A DNA stretch of 64,000 bases, taken from contig NC_035927.1 of NCBI RefSeq assembly GCF_000348985.1, positions 706,552-770,551 on the forward strand. Reading direction: 5' to 3'. The position numbers and the translations under genes were made by a program. Of this stretch, positions 39,171-49,916 are shown piece by piece. Under the pieces are notes generated by a model that saw only the letters and a program-made list of their open reading frames with translations, was not told where the DNA came from and ran no database searches. How positions within the stretch are numbered: position 1 is the first letter of the stretch; each line of letters begins with the position of its first letter. The stretch comes from Huiozyma naganishii CBS 8797 (taxonomy: Eukaryota > Ascomycota > Saccharomycetes > Saccharomycetales > Saccharomycetaceae).

Positions 39171-42100
39171 ATGGAACAAAGCAGGACGCTACTGCTGAGG
39201 CTGAACGATGACGGTGAGCCCGTCACAAGCAGCTCGTATGGGCACGGTGTGCTCACATTGCCCTCGCTGCCGCTTCCAGAGGGCGCCCCCGAGGGCACGC
39301 CGCTGTACACGGTCCGGCTGCTTGTGGCCGCGGGCGCTCCCGTTGCTAGGGACGGGCTTGTCTGGACTAACGTGCCCGAGACCCCGCAGGACGAGTTCCA
39401 GAGAAACAAGTTCCACAAGAAGATTATCAAGTCAAGCTTCCACAAAGACGACCAGGTGGATATTCCAGTGTACAAGCCGGGACCTTACTGTTTCTACCTC
39501 TCCTTCAGAAACTTGCACGAGGAGTTGGAGACCACGAGGAAGTTCTACTTCGTAGTGCTGCCAGTGATGAAGATTAATGGTCGATTCCTTCAATTGAACT
39601 CTATCGCCATGCAAAGTGTCATTTCCAAGTGGATGGGGCCCCAACTCAGCGACTGGGATAAAGTGTTTGAGAAAGTCTCGAACAAGAAGTACAACATGGT
39701 CCACTTCACACCGCTGCAGTACAGGGGGGAGTCCAACTCGCCATACTCCATCTTCGACCAGCTGCAATTCGACCCAGAAATCTTTAAGGGGGACGAAGAC
39801 GTTGCGAAAATGGTCCAGAAACTTCACGAGAAGTATAACATGTTATCCTTGACGGATATTGTGTTCAACCACACGGCCAACAATTCTCAATGGCTGCTAG
39901 ACCACCCAGAGGCCGGCTACAACCACAAGACTGCCCCTCACTTGGCAGCTGCCATCGAACTGGACAAGTCCCTACTCGAATTCTCAGAGAACTTGAAGAA
40001 CTACGGCTATCCAACGGAACTCAAGTCCGTAGACGACCTGTTCAAAGTCATTGACGGGATTAAGATTCACGTCTTGGGAGATCTCAAATTGTGGGAATTC
40101 TACACTTTAAACGTGAAAAAGATAAAGGCTCAGGTCAAGGACCAATGGGACTCCGTAGCTGCACCTTCAACTGATGACGGCGAGGGGGAATACGAAAAGA
40201 TCGATGACATTGTCCGTCTGGGACAGTACACGGCAGAGAAGGCCACAGACCCGGAGACTTTCCGCGTTTTGGGACACAGATACGGGAAGACACTCGACTT
40301 GTCCGTGCTCATCGGCATCTTGAAGACCAATTTCGGACAAGAGTTTACAGCTGACGTAGACGATAAAGTCGGGAAGATCCTGGACGAGATAAATCTGCCC
40401 CTGTACAAGGAGTACGACGAGGATGTCAACGAAATCTTAGAACAACTGTTTAACAGAATCAAGTACTTGAGACTCGACGGGAACGGACCCAGACAAGGTG
40501 AAGTCACGAAGGAGTTGCCCCTGACAGAACCTTATTTCACCAGATTCACCGCCAAGGACGGCGAGGAGTACGCTCTCGCTAACAACGGCTGGATATGGGA
40601 CGGGAACCCACTGGTAGACTTCGCTTCCAGCCAGTCCAAGGCATACATCCGCAGAGAGGTCATTGTCTGGGGGGACTGTGTCAAGTTGAGATACGGCTCC
40701 GGACCAGAGGATTCCCCTTACCTATGGGAGAGAATGTCCAAGTACATCGAGACCAACGCTACTATCTTCGACGGGTTCAGAATCGACAATTGCCACTCGA
40801 CACCTTTGCATGTCGGCGAGTACTTTTTAGATCTAGCTAGAAAGTTCAACCCAAATCTGTACGTTGTGGCAGAACTGTTCTCAGGGTCTGAAGAAATGGA
40901 CTGTCTGTTTGTACAACGTCTCGGTATTTCCTCTTTGATCAGAGAAGCCATGCAGTCGTGGTCCGAGGAGGAACTGTCCCGCCTAGTGCACAAACACGGT
41001 GGCAGACCTATTGGCTCCTACAAATTTGTACCCTTGGATGATTTTCCATACCCGGCTGATGTCAAGATCGATGACGAATACTGTATGTATAACGAGGGCG
41101 ACCATGCAATGAAGTGTGTCTCCGAAATCATGATTCCTAAGACTTTGACCGCTACTCCACCTCACGCACTGTTCATGGATTGCACTCATGATAACGAAAT
41201 GCCTTTCCAGAAGAGAACCGTCGAGGATACTTTGCCGAATGCAGCATTGGTCGCGTTATGTTCCTCCGCTATTGGGTCTGTGTATGGGTACGATGAAATA
41301 TTCCCATCCCTGTTGAACTTGGTCACTGAGACGAGAAGATATGAAGTGAAACAAGATGACGGGATTAGCAAAGTGAAGTCCATGTTGAACGAGATTAGAG
41401 AGTCTGTTGCACAGAAATCCCTGGACATCGAGGACTCCGAGATGCACGTCCACCACGAAGGCCAATACATCACCTTCCACAGATCCGATGTTAAGAGCGG
41501 GTCTGGCTGGTACTTGATCGCTAGAATGAAATTTAACGACAACGTTGGGGACCAAACTCTACCCCCCGTGGTTCTCTCGCAATCGAAGTGTACTCTGAAG
41601 TTCGCGTACACATTAGAAAAGATTGGAAGCTTGAAGGACACAGAATCGGACAGTACATTGAAGGGCATTCCAACTAAATTGAGGGATTTGACCGGGTTCA
41701 AAGTTGACTACAACGATGACAATGAAACAACCACCATTGTAACTCCTGGCGATTTCCCTCCAGGTTCTATTGCAGTCTTCGAAACTCAGCAGAATGGAGT
41801 AGATGAGTCGCTGAACCACTTCATCAGATCTGGTGCCATAAAGGCCACTGCGAATTTGTCCTTGGAATCCTTAAACTACATTTTGTATCGTTGCGAAAAC
41901 GAGGAAAAGGACAGCAGTCTAGGCAAGGAGGGTACTTATGGAGTTCCAAATTTTGGCAATCTTATCTACAGTGGGCTGCAAGGCTGGGTATCTCTTCTAC
42001 GCGATATCATCTTCTCGAACGATTTGGCCCATCCTATGAGTGAAAACCTGAGAAACGGTAACTGGGCCATGGACTATGTTGTTGGTCGTTTGGATTACTA

Positions 42101-43787
42101 TGATGACGCTGCAGGGGTTAAGGACGTCCAAGAATGGTTACGCAGTAGATTCGAAAGAGTCAAGCAAGTTCCAACCTTTATCAGACCCAGCTGTTTTGCT
42201 TTGGTCGTTGGTATCTTGTACGGTTGTTGCCGTCTGCGTGCCATGCAGTTAATGTCATCGAACATCGGCAACGCTACTGTCTTTGTTCAAAGTTTGGCCA
42301 TGACATCCGTGCAAATGGTTTCTACTTTGAACTCCACGTCCATCTTACCAGACAAGCAGGTCCCCGCAATGGCTGCTGGTTTACCCCATTTCAGCACCAA
42401 TTATATGAGGTGTTGGGGGAGAGACGTCTTCATCTCTCTAAGAGGGTTGCTATTGACTACTGGTAGACATGAGGATGCCAAAATGCACATTCTGGCATTT
42501 GCCAAGACATTGAAACATGGTTTGATTCCAAACTTGCTGGACGCTGGTAGGAACCCACGGTATAACGCCCGTGATGCTGCCTGGTTTTTCTTGCAAGCAA
42601 TCCAAGACTATGTCGACATTGTTCCTCATGGTGAAGACATTTTGAAGGAAAAGGTAAGCAGACGGTTCCCCAAAGATGATCGGTACGTTGCTCTGGAGGA
42701 CAATGAGGCCTTCAGTTACAGTTCCACCATCGAGGAGGTGATCTATGAAATCTTGAGCAGACACGCCAAAGGTATCAAGTACAGAGAGGCAAACGCGGGC
42801 CCTAACCTGGACCGTGTCATGTCTGATAATGGGTTCAACGTCGAGGTGCACGTGGACTGGTCCACTGGTTTGATTCATGGTGGTTCGCAGGATAACTGTG
42901 GTACGTGGATGGATAAGATGGGTGAGAGTGACAAGGCAGGGCTCGGTCGGTGTCCCCGGTACCCTAGAGACGGTGCAGCCGTGGAGATCAATGGGTTATT
43001 GAAGAGTACATTGAGGTTTGTTCTTGACTTGCACTCGAAGGGCCTGTTTGAACACACTGAGGTAGAAAAGGCTGACGGCGGGAAGATCGCATTGAAGGAT
43101 TGGAACCAGCTATTGCAGGATAACTTCGAGAAGAAGTTCTACGTGCCAGAAAACGCGGACGACGACGCACAGTATGAGGTGGATCCCAAGATTGTAAACA
43201 GAAGGGGTATATATAGAGACTTGTACCACTCGGGTAAGCCGTTTGAGGACTACCAACTGAGACCTAACTTTGCAATTGCGATGGTTGTTGCTCCTGAATT
43301 GTTTACTCCGGAGTACGCGTGTCGGGCGATTAACCTTGCTGACGAAGTGCTTAGAGGACCTGTTGGTATGCGCACTTTAGACCCGAGCGACTACAACTAC
43401 CGCCCATACTACAACAACGGCGAGGACTCGGAGGACTTTGCGACGTCGAAGGGCAGGAACTACCATCAGGGTCCTGAATGGGTATGGTGCATGGGCTACT
43501 TCCTGCGTGCGTTCCTTCACTTTAACTACATGACGGACCCAAGGGCGCAGAACGAGCCAAAGACGAAACCATCGTCGTACTTGTACCAGCAGCTATACCA
43601 CAGACTGCAGGGACACAGAGAGTGGATCCGCAGCAGTCCCTGGGCTGGCTTAACCGAACTGACGAACAAGGACGGGGAGATTTGCAACGACTCGAGCCCT
43701 ACACAAGCTTGGAGCACGGGTTGTCTATTGGACCTGTTCTACGATATCTGGGCTGCCTTTTCCGAGGAGAGCAAGGCCGAAAACTGA
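39171..43787 (+). CDS. GDB1: Glycogen debranching enzyme Gdb1
   Basis: The 1538-residue protein carries both debranching activities. The N-terminal half is the GH13-like 4-alpha-glucanotransferase: FTPLQYRGESNSPYSIFDQL, the nucleophile in GFRIDNCHS (Asp about 539) and the acid/base in VVAELF (Glu about 568). The C-terminal half is the GH133 amylo-alpha-1,6-glucosidase with MRCWGRDVFISLRGLLL near residue 1085 and HGGSQDNCGTWMDKMG near residue 1235. It removes branch stubs left by glycogen phosphorylase in the cytosol. Length equals S. cerevisiae Gdb1 (1536, YPR184W). The ATG at 39171 is the first in the frame. Confidence 0.98.
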   Translation: MEQSRTLLLRLNDDGEPVTSSSYGHGVLTLPSLPLPEGAPEGTPLYTVRLLVAAGAPVARDGLVWTNVPETPQDEFQRNKFHKKIIKSSFHKDDQVDIPVYKPGPYCFYLSFRNLHEELETTRKFYFVVLPVMKINGRFLQLNSIAMQSVISKWMGPQLSDWDKVFEKVSNKKYNMVHFTPLQYRGESNSPYSIFDQLQFDPEIFKGDEDVAKMVQKLHEKYNMLSLTDIVFNHTANNSQWLLDHPEAGYNHKTAPHLAAAIELDKSLLEFSENLKNYGYPTELKSVDDLFKVIDGIKIHVLGDLKLWEFYTLNVKKIKAQVKDQWDSVAAPSTDDGEGEYEKIDDIVRLGQYTAEKATDPETFRVLGHRYGKTLDLSVLIGILKTNFGQEFTADVDDKVGKILDEINLPLYKEYDEDVNEILEQLFNRIKYLRLDGNGPRQGEVTKELPLTEPYFTRFTAKDGEEYALANNGWIWDGNPLVDFASSQSKAYIRREVIVWGDCVKLRYGSGPEDSPYLWERMSKYIETNATIFDGFRIDNCHSTPLHVGEYFLDLARKFNPNLYVVAELFSGSEEMDCLFVQRLGISSLIREAMQSWSEEELSRLVHKHGGRPIGSYKFVPLDDFPYPADVKIDDEYCMYNEGDHAMKCVSEIMIPKTLTATPPHALFMDCTHDNEMPFQKRTVEDTLPNAALVALCSSAIGSVYGYDEIFPSLLNLVTETRRYEVKQDDGISKVKSMLNEIRESVAQKSLDIEDSEMHVHHEGQYITFHRSDVKSGSGWYLIARMKFNDNVGDQTLPPVVLSQSKCTLKFAYTLEKIGSLKDTESDSTLKGIPTKLRDLTGFKVDYNDDNETTTIVTPGDFPPGSIAVFETQQNGVDESLNHFIRSGAIKATANLSLESLNYILYRCENEEKDSSLGKEGTYGVPNFGNLIYSGLQGWVSLLRDIIFSNDLAHPMSENLRNGNWAMDYVVGRLDYYDDAAGVKDVQEWLRSRFERVKQVPTFIRPSCFALVVGILYGCCRLRAMQLMSSNIGNATVFVQSLAMTSVQMVSTLNSTSILPDKQVPAMAAGLPHFSTNYMRCWGRDVFISLRGLLLTTGRHEDAKMHILAFAKTLKHGLIPNLLDAGRNPRYNARDAAWFFLQAIQDYVDIVPHGEDILKEKVSRRFPKDDRYVALEDNEAFSYSSTIEEVIYEILSRHAKGIKYREANAGPNLDRVMSDNGFNVEVHVDWSTGLIHGGSQDNCGTWMDKMGESDKAGLGRCPRYPRDGAAVEINGLLKSTLRFVLDLHSKGLFEHTEVEKADGGKIALKDWNQLLQDNFEKKFYVPENADDDAQYEVDPKIVNRRGIYRDLYHSGKPFEDYQLRPNFAIAMVVAPELFTPEYACRAINLADEVLRGPVGMRTLDPSDYNYRPYYNNGEDSEDFATSKGRNYHQGPEWVWCMGYFLRAFLHFNYMTDPRAQNEPKTKPSSYLYQQLYHRLQGHREWIRSSPWAGLTELTNKDGEICNDSSPTQAWSTGCLLDLFYDIWAAFSEESKAEN

Positions 43788-44709
43788 GTGCTTTGGAGGG
43801 AGGTACTTCCCCCCCTGCACCTTTTTTAATAACATATGTATATTGATACTTTACACAACAACGTTTGATACTTACACCACGACCAATAGTCACTCATAGT
43901 CGCATTGGGTGTCCCCGGGCTCCATCTGAGCTCGCCTCCACAGCGTTAAAAGCAGAAAAAAAGTGCCATCGCCAAGTTTCTGTATATATTATTTTAAATA
44001 TATATGTTTGCCACGCCACTACGTTTGGCACGTACCGTTGGACAAGTGAGGCAGACAAAGCTGGTCCGAGAGTACATTTAAGGCAGAACTGAACGGTTTT
44101 GTCGAGTTGCAGAGTGAAGTTTAGATCAGAAGGGCGGATTCTGCGTCAACTCTCACAGAGCTTTCTCACGTACAATTATTCCCCCCCCCTCCCCTAGTTT
44201 TCTGTATTTAGACACCCCCGCGTCTATACAGCGGTTGTGCTACTTTATCATAGAACCAGAGTGGGAGCGGCGGTTTTTCGGACACCAAGAACACCTTATT
44301 TCATCCCGAAGGTTGTACGTTGCCAAGAGAACACCCCAGTTTTGCATCTAGCCGCTTCACTTATCATCCACCCCATACATAAGGGTCTTTTTCGTTCCAC
44401 ACTATTTTTTTTTAATTTAAGCCCTCTCTCTCTCTCTCACTAGCAATAAAGGTAGTTGACACCGGTTTGAGTCATTGCTGTGGGATAGGCAAAGGGATCT
44501 GGTAGGTATTGTTGAGTATATTTCACTGCTACCACCAACATACACTTTTTTCAGTTTTGTTTAGATCCCAGAATTGTTTGTTTTTCTGTTGATCTTTCTC
44601 AGCTACCATTTACATGCATTACATTTGAATACGCGATTCGTATTCATCGTCATTTTTATCTTCCACTAATAACAGGCTCGTACCACTAGATGGATAGGTC
44701 CCACATACA
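43788..44709. other. Long upstream region of ATG13
   Basis: This 922-bp interval has no supported gene. It contains a C-run (about 44181-44190), a CT repeat (about 44424-44438), poly-T patches and TATATAT words near 43981-44004. The length and pyrimidine-rich segments suggest a long 5' leader or regulatory region for ATG13. Confidence 0.5.
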
Positions 44710-47031
44710 ATGTCCTCTTTTAGTGATGATGATAAGATCATAATCAAACTTATCAATAATTTTTTTCTGAAGGCTTGCCTACTGATTTACAACTCAGATC
44801 TGTGCTTGTCATCGGGCACTGTTGGTTTGAGGGACTCGTTGAAGTTTGATGACGAGTGGTTTGAGACACTTGAAACGGAAACGGAAGACTTCCCGGACAA
44901 CATCGCCCTCTGGACACACTTTGACGGCACTTGCAGCCTTCCACCAATGGTCATCGAAACGTTCCTGGACATCAGACAGCTGCCATCAACATGCACTTTG
45001 CGGCTGATGGATACAGACGGCAACCTGTGGAACGTGTGCAAGGGGGGCAAGAAAACAGAGGTTCTCATCGAGAGATGGCTGATAGAGCTGGACTCCGAAT
45101 CAGCCACGTTCAAGACGACGAGCCCGCCACAGGATGGTGACGACGACGGCGACAATGCAGTGTCTCTCAATAAACAGATCGCTCTACTGCTGCGATACCT
45201 GCATACTCTGAGCCAGTTGCTCCCAGCGTACACGCTCTCTAGGTCCCTGGTCAAAAACATAGAATCACAGAGCGCGAACGCCAGTATTGGGGGCGAGAAC
45301 AGAGCGCCGCTTTTGTCTATCGGATCCAGAATACTGGACGGGTCGAAACCGATACTGTCCAGGGGCAGAATAGGACTGAGCAAGCCCATTATAAACACGT
45401 ACTCCAATGTCATAAACGAATCCAATATACCGGCACATCTGGAACAGAAAAAGATTACTGCGGTGTGGACAAAGTACGGACTTCTAAGGGTGTCTGTATC
45501 GTACCGACGTGAATGCAAATTTGAGATCCACGACTCGGAGGAACTCGTGGGTAATAACGTCTACAGTAGCCACACGGCGGGATCGCTCGCCTTGTTTGGC
45601 AAAAGATCAGTTTCAATATCGCCAAGCATCAGAGGCAGCGGCGGTCCATCATCATTTGAGAACCAGCAGCAGTCGTCTCTTCCGAGGAAGTCCGTTGGCA
45701 TCACAAGACAGGTACAGCCTTTCAAAGTCGGATCCGTCAGCAGTGCCGCAAACGAAAGAGGCAACAGCCAAGCATCCACAAGAAACCCGTCTTTCTCGAA
45801 CGTATCCACCCAAAATCTGACGTCAATTGCCCGGAGGTCCTCTATTGGATCGAACCCGGGCGCAATAATAAACCTACAGGCCAACGTCTCAAATCCAAGT
45901 CTGTTCTCGAATAGTAACGCCTCGAATATAAATAACTTGCACGGGGAATCTGGGAGCGTGGAGAGCGGCTCCAAATACATATCCTCGTTTGGGAACATCC
46001 GCAGGCATTCCAGTATCTACCGCAACACTGAACACCTGAACAGCATCGATAGAGCACTGAGATCCAACAGTGACGCCAACAGTACCAGTAAGAACAGGTC
46101 GAACTCGAACTCGTATGACAAGCGTCAGACAAGTTTAAGGAATAGTACGAATGATGAGGATTTGTTGGACTTTGTCAAGATGATAGACCTGAAGCCAGAA
46201 ATCAAGTTCCAAAGAAAGCTCTCAGGCGGGAGTAGCACTAATGTGAACATCTCAAACTCGTTGCTAAAATACCAGAACCTGAGACCTAATAACGATATGC
46301 TGAGCGAAGATCTGTCAATGAGCTACAGTTTGGATCCCTTGACTAAACGCAATAGCAACTCGGGCGGCAACTTGAATACCCCGACCACAAGAACCAGAGG
46401 CCACTCACAGACTTCATCCAGTCCTCACTCCCATTCGCCATTTTTGTCTTCCTCGCCGCCTTTGCAATATCAAAGCATTGCTTACAAGACTGTCGACAGT
46501 TCGTCCAACAGCAGGAGGAGTTCACTGGAGAGAAACTTGACACCACATAACACTCGCATCGCTTTCATGCCACCCATATTTGGTGGAGAATCCCAATCTT
46601 ACCATGATACAGGTGCTAGTCATAGAACGAGCAGCGGTGGGGCTAATAGCGACAACGGACCTTCAGCTAAAGACAGGAAAAGTGGGCACATCAGCGAAGC
46701 TGCCGATATTGATGAGGAAGATGCACTGATGTTGGACAGACAACAGAAGCCAGTCTCGACCTCCCCAAGATCCACTGACTCCATGACCGGTTCTATAAGG
46801 AACGCGGAGCTTCCGTACAGACAATCGAGTGTTCCTCTATCTCAACCGGCATTAGTGCCTGTTTCCGCACACGCAAAATTGCATCGACCTCAGAATATTC
46901 ATTCTAGAGATATTTTAACAACTGGAAGACACATAAACCATGGCACTGTCAATCGTTCTTCTACAGATGATGGGGATGAGGATGACGACTTGATGTTCTT
47001 CATGAGTGACATGAACCTATCTTCGAAATAA
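44710..47031 (+). CDS. ATG13: Autophagy regulator Atg13
   Basis: The 773-residue protein has an N-terminal HORMA domain (residues about 1-265: IIKLINNFFLKACLLIYNSD, DSLKFDDEWFETLETETEDF, LLRVSVSYRRECKFEIHDSEE). The rest is a long disordered tail rich in Ser and Asn, with many SxxS and RRxS sites expected to be TORC1/PKA targets and short Atg1- and Atg17-binding segments. The C-terminus ends in an acidic DDGDEDDDLMFFMSDMN. It scaffolds the Atg1 kinase complex at the pre-autophagosomal structure. It is YPR185W in S. cerevisiae. Confidence 0.96.
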   Translation: MSSFSDDDKIIIKLINNFFLKACLLIYNSDLCLSSGTVGLRDSLKFDDEWFETLETETEDFPDNIALWTHFDGTCSLPPMVIETFLDIRQLPSTCTLRLMDTDGNLWNVCKGGKKTEVLIERWLIELDSESATFKTTSPPQDGDDDGDNAVSLNKQIALLLRYLHTLSQLLPAYTLSRSLVKNIESQSANASIGGENRAPLLSIGSRILDGSKPILSRGRIGLSKPIINTYSNVINESNIPAHLEQKKITAVWTKYGLLRVSVSYRRECKFEIHDSEELVGNNVYSSHTAGSLALFGKRSVSISPSIRGSGGPSSFENQQQSSLPRKSVGITRQVQPFKVGSVSSAANERGNSQASTRNPSFSNVSTQNLTSIARRSSIGSNPGAIINLQANVSNPSLFSNSNASNINNLHGESGSVESGSKYISSFGNIRRHSSIYRNTEHLNSIDRALRSNSDANSTSKNRSNSNSYDKRQTSLRNSTNDEDLLDFVKMIDLKPEIKFQRKLSGGSSTNVNISNSLLKYQNLRPNNDMLSEDLSMSYSLDPLTKRNSNSGGNLNTPTTRTRGHSQTSSSPHSHSPFLSSSPPLQYQSIAYKTVDSSSNSRRSSLERNLTPHNTRIAFMPPIFGGESQSYHDTGASHRTSSGGANSDNGPSAKDRKSGHISEAADIDEEDALMLDRQQKPVSTSPRSTDSMTGSIRNAELPYRQSSVPLSQPALVPVSAHAKLHRPQNIHSRDILTTGRHINHGTVNRSSTDDGDEDDDLMFFMSDMNLSSK

Positions 47032-47049
47032 TAAATAGTATGAATATGT

Positions 47050-47245
47050 AGAAAAGGCTTCAATTTTCTTAGATATTGATCAACTATATTTTCCATAGTC
47101 TATATTGATAAGTGAGTAACTATGTGCTTGCTTTCTTCTATCCTTGCTATATAGGACCAGGTGAGAGTGGAATCTTTTCTCTTTGTATAACATCTTTCAT
47201 CTCATTATCGTCTAAGATGATATACATCCAGATTATAATTTAACA
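47050..47245 (+). repeat. Dispersed repeat, copy 2 (probable LTR tail)
   Basis: This 196-bp copy is about 85% identical to 8991-9182 and has the same orientation and the same TTTAACA end. It starts only 19 bases after the ATG13 stop codon, so it forms the 3' flank and perhaps the polyadenylation region of ATG13. Confidence 0.85.
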
Positions 47246-47309
47246 GAATATAATGAATAAAATTAAAATATAAAGTTGAACCAACTATGAAAATTGTCAG
47301 ATAAATGTA

Positions 47310-47430
47310 AAGGCTAAATTGTAAGAGCTAAAGCAGGTTGAGTGCGGTTAGAGTGTGTACGGACGGTCTGATACTGTGTATTTACGCCGTATACGTAAGT
47401 ATGTAGTTATATCAGTTGTGCGTGCTTGTC
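47310..47430 (-). repeat. Inverted, diverged copy of the window-start repeat
   Basis: The minus strand reads in the same order as positions 1-105: CAAGCAC, GCACAACTGATA, TTACGTATACGGCG, TATCAGACCGTCC, TACACACTCTAA. Identity fades toward about 47310. It follows repeat copy 2 with a short spacer. It is probably an old LTR fragment. Confidence 0.65.
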
Positions 47431-48362
47431 TAAGACTGGTTCGTTAGTCGGGTCCTGGATTTAGAGACGGTCTTGAAAGATGTCGGTGCAGAATCCTCGG
47501 GGTTTATATATGTTCCGGATAACGGGCCATCCGCATGTCTCAAATTCGTATACTCACACGTCGGGTTATAATAGTTCACAGTACTGTATTAGATAGGGTA
47601 ACGGGTCATGAGTCCATTCCCAAAGGGAGTTCCCAATTTATCCTCACATAAATTCCAATATTAATATCAAACAGAGTAAGGAAAATCTTAGGTACTCAGT
47701 AGGTTAAGTTATACCAATTATATCAGTTCTTCTCTCTTCTTTAAGTATTGTGGTATCCCGTGTCTCGAGTTTGCCCTCATATTCCGGTGTTATAATATTT
47801 CACAAAACCGTACTTCGTATATAGTAAGTTGCCAAAAAATCCACATTTAAGTCTCGCGAGAGAGTATATTTTGGTATAGGATCCGGTTATTAGACCCTAC
47901 TATGCATTACAGGATTAAATATCTTAAACAGGATAGCTGTGTTTAACAGCTAGTGCCACATTTACAGCCCTTTATCAGTCTGGCCCATAAGAGCGAGTCC
48001 GTTGCTGATATATTGTGAGGTTCATCCCTACATTCATAACTGTACATGATTGGCCCCTGGTGAAAACTTTTCTGCCTTTCAGTGTAGTATAGTATAAGAA
48101 TAACCGAATTATGGGACTTACAGGCGTGTATTTTGGGACATCTAAAAGTCCACCACACGCCATCATACTGTCGTCAATCGGTCCCAAACGTTCCAGGATC
48201 CGCCTCCATCTATATGTGATGAAAAATGTGATTGTCCAAGCATATGTTAAAATCAATCGTTAAGGGCCATTGCAGAAGTGGAAAGAATTGGGGGATTTGT
48301 ATGGTTTAAACCAGGATGTACAAATTATTTCATGAGCTTATCGCTCCATGGCTAACGTAATG

Positions 48363-49571
48363 CTATGGGTCCTGCTGCTTCTGCTGTTCGAGTTGTTCTA
48401 GTTTCTCTTGATGCAATTTGTGCTTCTCCAAATGAACGTAGAATTTTTCCTTCGTTTTGAACGTTCTGTAGCACTTATAGTGCGGGCATCTGTATTTCTT
48501 GCCAATCGTGTTCAACAACAGCAACCCTGAGTCGTTTTTATCGAGAAAGTTCTGCAAATTAGCTTCACTCTCCAATTGTTTGTTCTCTGAACTTTTATGT
48601 CTCCGTCTAATGGTTATATCTGGTTGCGATGGCAGTGGAACCAACGGTGGTAACATGATAGGTTGCAACAATTCTTCCGGTAGAGCAGATGAGGCGTGAA
48701 ACTCTCCATAATGCTGGACGAGCTCCAATTTCCTGTTGCAAGAAGTGTCGCACAGGTGGCATTTCCAGTTTTTCATTACGAGCGCGTCGTCATGAACCTT
48801 CATGTGGTTTTGAAGCCCAGTTTGTCCCACCAAGTACTTATCGCACCGCGGACACTTCAACTTCGGATGGTCCCTTTTAATGTGAGCTTGCAGATTAGTC
48901 CAGTTCTTGAAATTTTGCAGACACCCGGAGAAAGTGCAATGATACACTTGCTCCCCGTGGTGCTTTATCATGTGGTTTTTGAGTCGGTACGGCCTCTGAA
49001 ACTCCTTGTGACACAACTCGCAGGTGAGTTTCCTCTCGTGCACAGACAGAATATGCGACCGCAGCTGCGGGTGTTTATAGAAGGATTCCGTGCACCCATC
49101 GTATGTGCATTTGAAAGATTTAGTGTGCGTCACTTCGTGCCTCTTAAGCTGTTGCAACGTCACGACACCTTTACCGCAGACGGAGCAATGGTGCGGTTTC
49201 TGTGCGTCCGCTGCATGCGAGAGTAAGTGGCGGTCCAAGTGCGCTTGCCTTGCAAACTGTCTCTCACACTGCGGACACTGGAACCGTTTAATCCCTTGAT
49301 GAACTGTCTGCTGGTGTTCCGTGAGCAAAGAGGGTCTCGTGAAAGCCTTCCCGCACGAATCGTAGTCGCAAAAGTAGTTCTTGGAACGCACACTGCTCGC
49401 AGCCGTGGAACCACTGGAACTCTTCCCGCCCTGGATGACATCAGACCAGTCTGCAGGGAGATTCAAGGGTATATCAGCACATCGATCCATCGAGCAAAAC
49501 TTCTCTTCCCCTCCCCCTTCAAAAAGAAAAAACGCTTGATTCTCTCCAGGGGGCTGAACAGTACTAACCAT
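48363..49571 (-). CDS. PZF1: RNA polymerase III factor TFIIIA (Pzf1)
   Basis: The 402-residue protein contains nine C2H2 zinc fingers: eight in a row from about residue 63 (FCDYDSCGKAFTRPSLLTEH, FQCPQCERQFARQAHLDRH and so on) and a ninth near the C-terminus (YRCPHYKCYRTFKTKEKFYVH) after a linker of about 80 residues, the arrangement of yeast TFIIIA. It binds the internal control region of 5S rRNA genes and 5S rRNA. The ATG at 49571 was chosen because the codon three before it is TTG. It matches YPR186C. Confidence 0.95.
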   Translation of the reverse strand: MVSTVQPPGENQAFFLFEGGGEEKFCSMDRCADIPLNLPADWSDVIQGGKSSSGSTAASSVRSKNYFCDYDSCGKAFTRPSLLTEHQQTVHQGIKRFQCPQCERQFARQAHLDRHLLSHAADAQKPHHCSVCGKGVVTLQQLKRHEVTHTKSFKCTYDGCTESFYKHPQLRSHILSVHERKLTCELCHKEFQRPYRLKNHMIKHHGEQVYHCTFSGCLQNFKNWTNLQAHIKRDHPKLKCPRCDKYLVGQTGLQNHMKVHDDALVMKNWKCHLCDTSCNRKLELVQHYGEFHASSALPEELLQPIMLPPLVPLPSQPDITIRRRHKSSENKQLESEANLQNFLDKNDSGLLLLNTIGKKYRCPHYKCYRTFKTKEKFYVHLEKHKLHQEKLEQLEQQKQQDP

Positions 49572-49916
49572 CAAATCCAACCCACCTTAAACCACTCAGC
49601 AGCACACGCAATGCGGTCTTCTTGACAGCGTCCGGAGCGAAAGGTCATCGCAGAAGTGAACAAAAAGTGTCACCCGCACCGTTCACAGCTTCTTGAAAAC
49701 TTTTCACCAGATTTTTTTTTTTTGGCGATGACTTCGAGGGAAGTTGCACTTGCACTGGTTGAAGATGCATTGATGGTACCGGTAAGTGGTTAGTTGTGTC
49801 AGCTAGGACGTCGTGTCAGTGGTTAGTTGTGTCAGCTAGGACGTCGTGTCAGTGGTTCCCCTTTCAATCTTGGCTCCCACTTCTCCCCACTCAGAAAAAA
49901 CTATAAGATTAACGAC
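49572..49916. promoter_or_regulatory. Divergent promoter PZF1-RPO26 with a tandem duplication
   Basis: This 345-bp interval has a poly-T tract (about 49712-49724) and a perfect 33-bp tandem duplication at 49785-49850. It serves both PZF1 and RPO26, whose products both concern RNA polymerase III. Confidence 0.65.
49785..49850 (+). repeat. Perfect 33-bp tandem duplication upstream of RPO26
   Basis: Copy 1 (49785-49817) and copy 2 (49818-49850) are identical, starting AGTGGTTAGTTGTGTCAGCT. The start of a third unit (AGTGGTT) follows. It ends 66 bases before the RPO26 ATG, so it is in the core promoter or leader. Perfect identity indicates a recent event. Confidence 0.95.

Larger units (their letters stand above)
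47032..48362. other. Repeat-bearing interval between ATG13 and PZF1
   Basis: This 1.3-kb AT-rich region contains dispersed repeat copy 2 (47050-47245), the inverted partner of the window start (about 47310-47430) and a degenerate direct repeat (about 47533-47610 and 47757-47830) around GTTATAATA.TTCACA. No intact gene is found. It looks like a graveyard of LTR fragments. Confidence 0.6.

Noticed and set aside
47570..47590. CACAGTACTGT shared with position 146-158
   Set aside because: The word is palindromic, short and not colinear with the inverted repeat that links these regions, so chance is sufficient.
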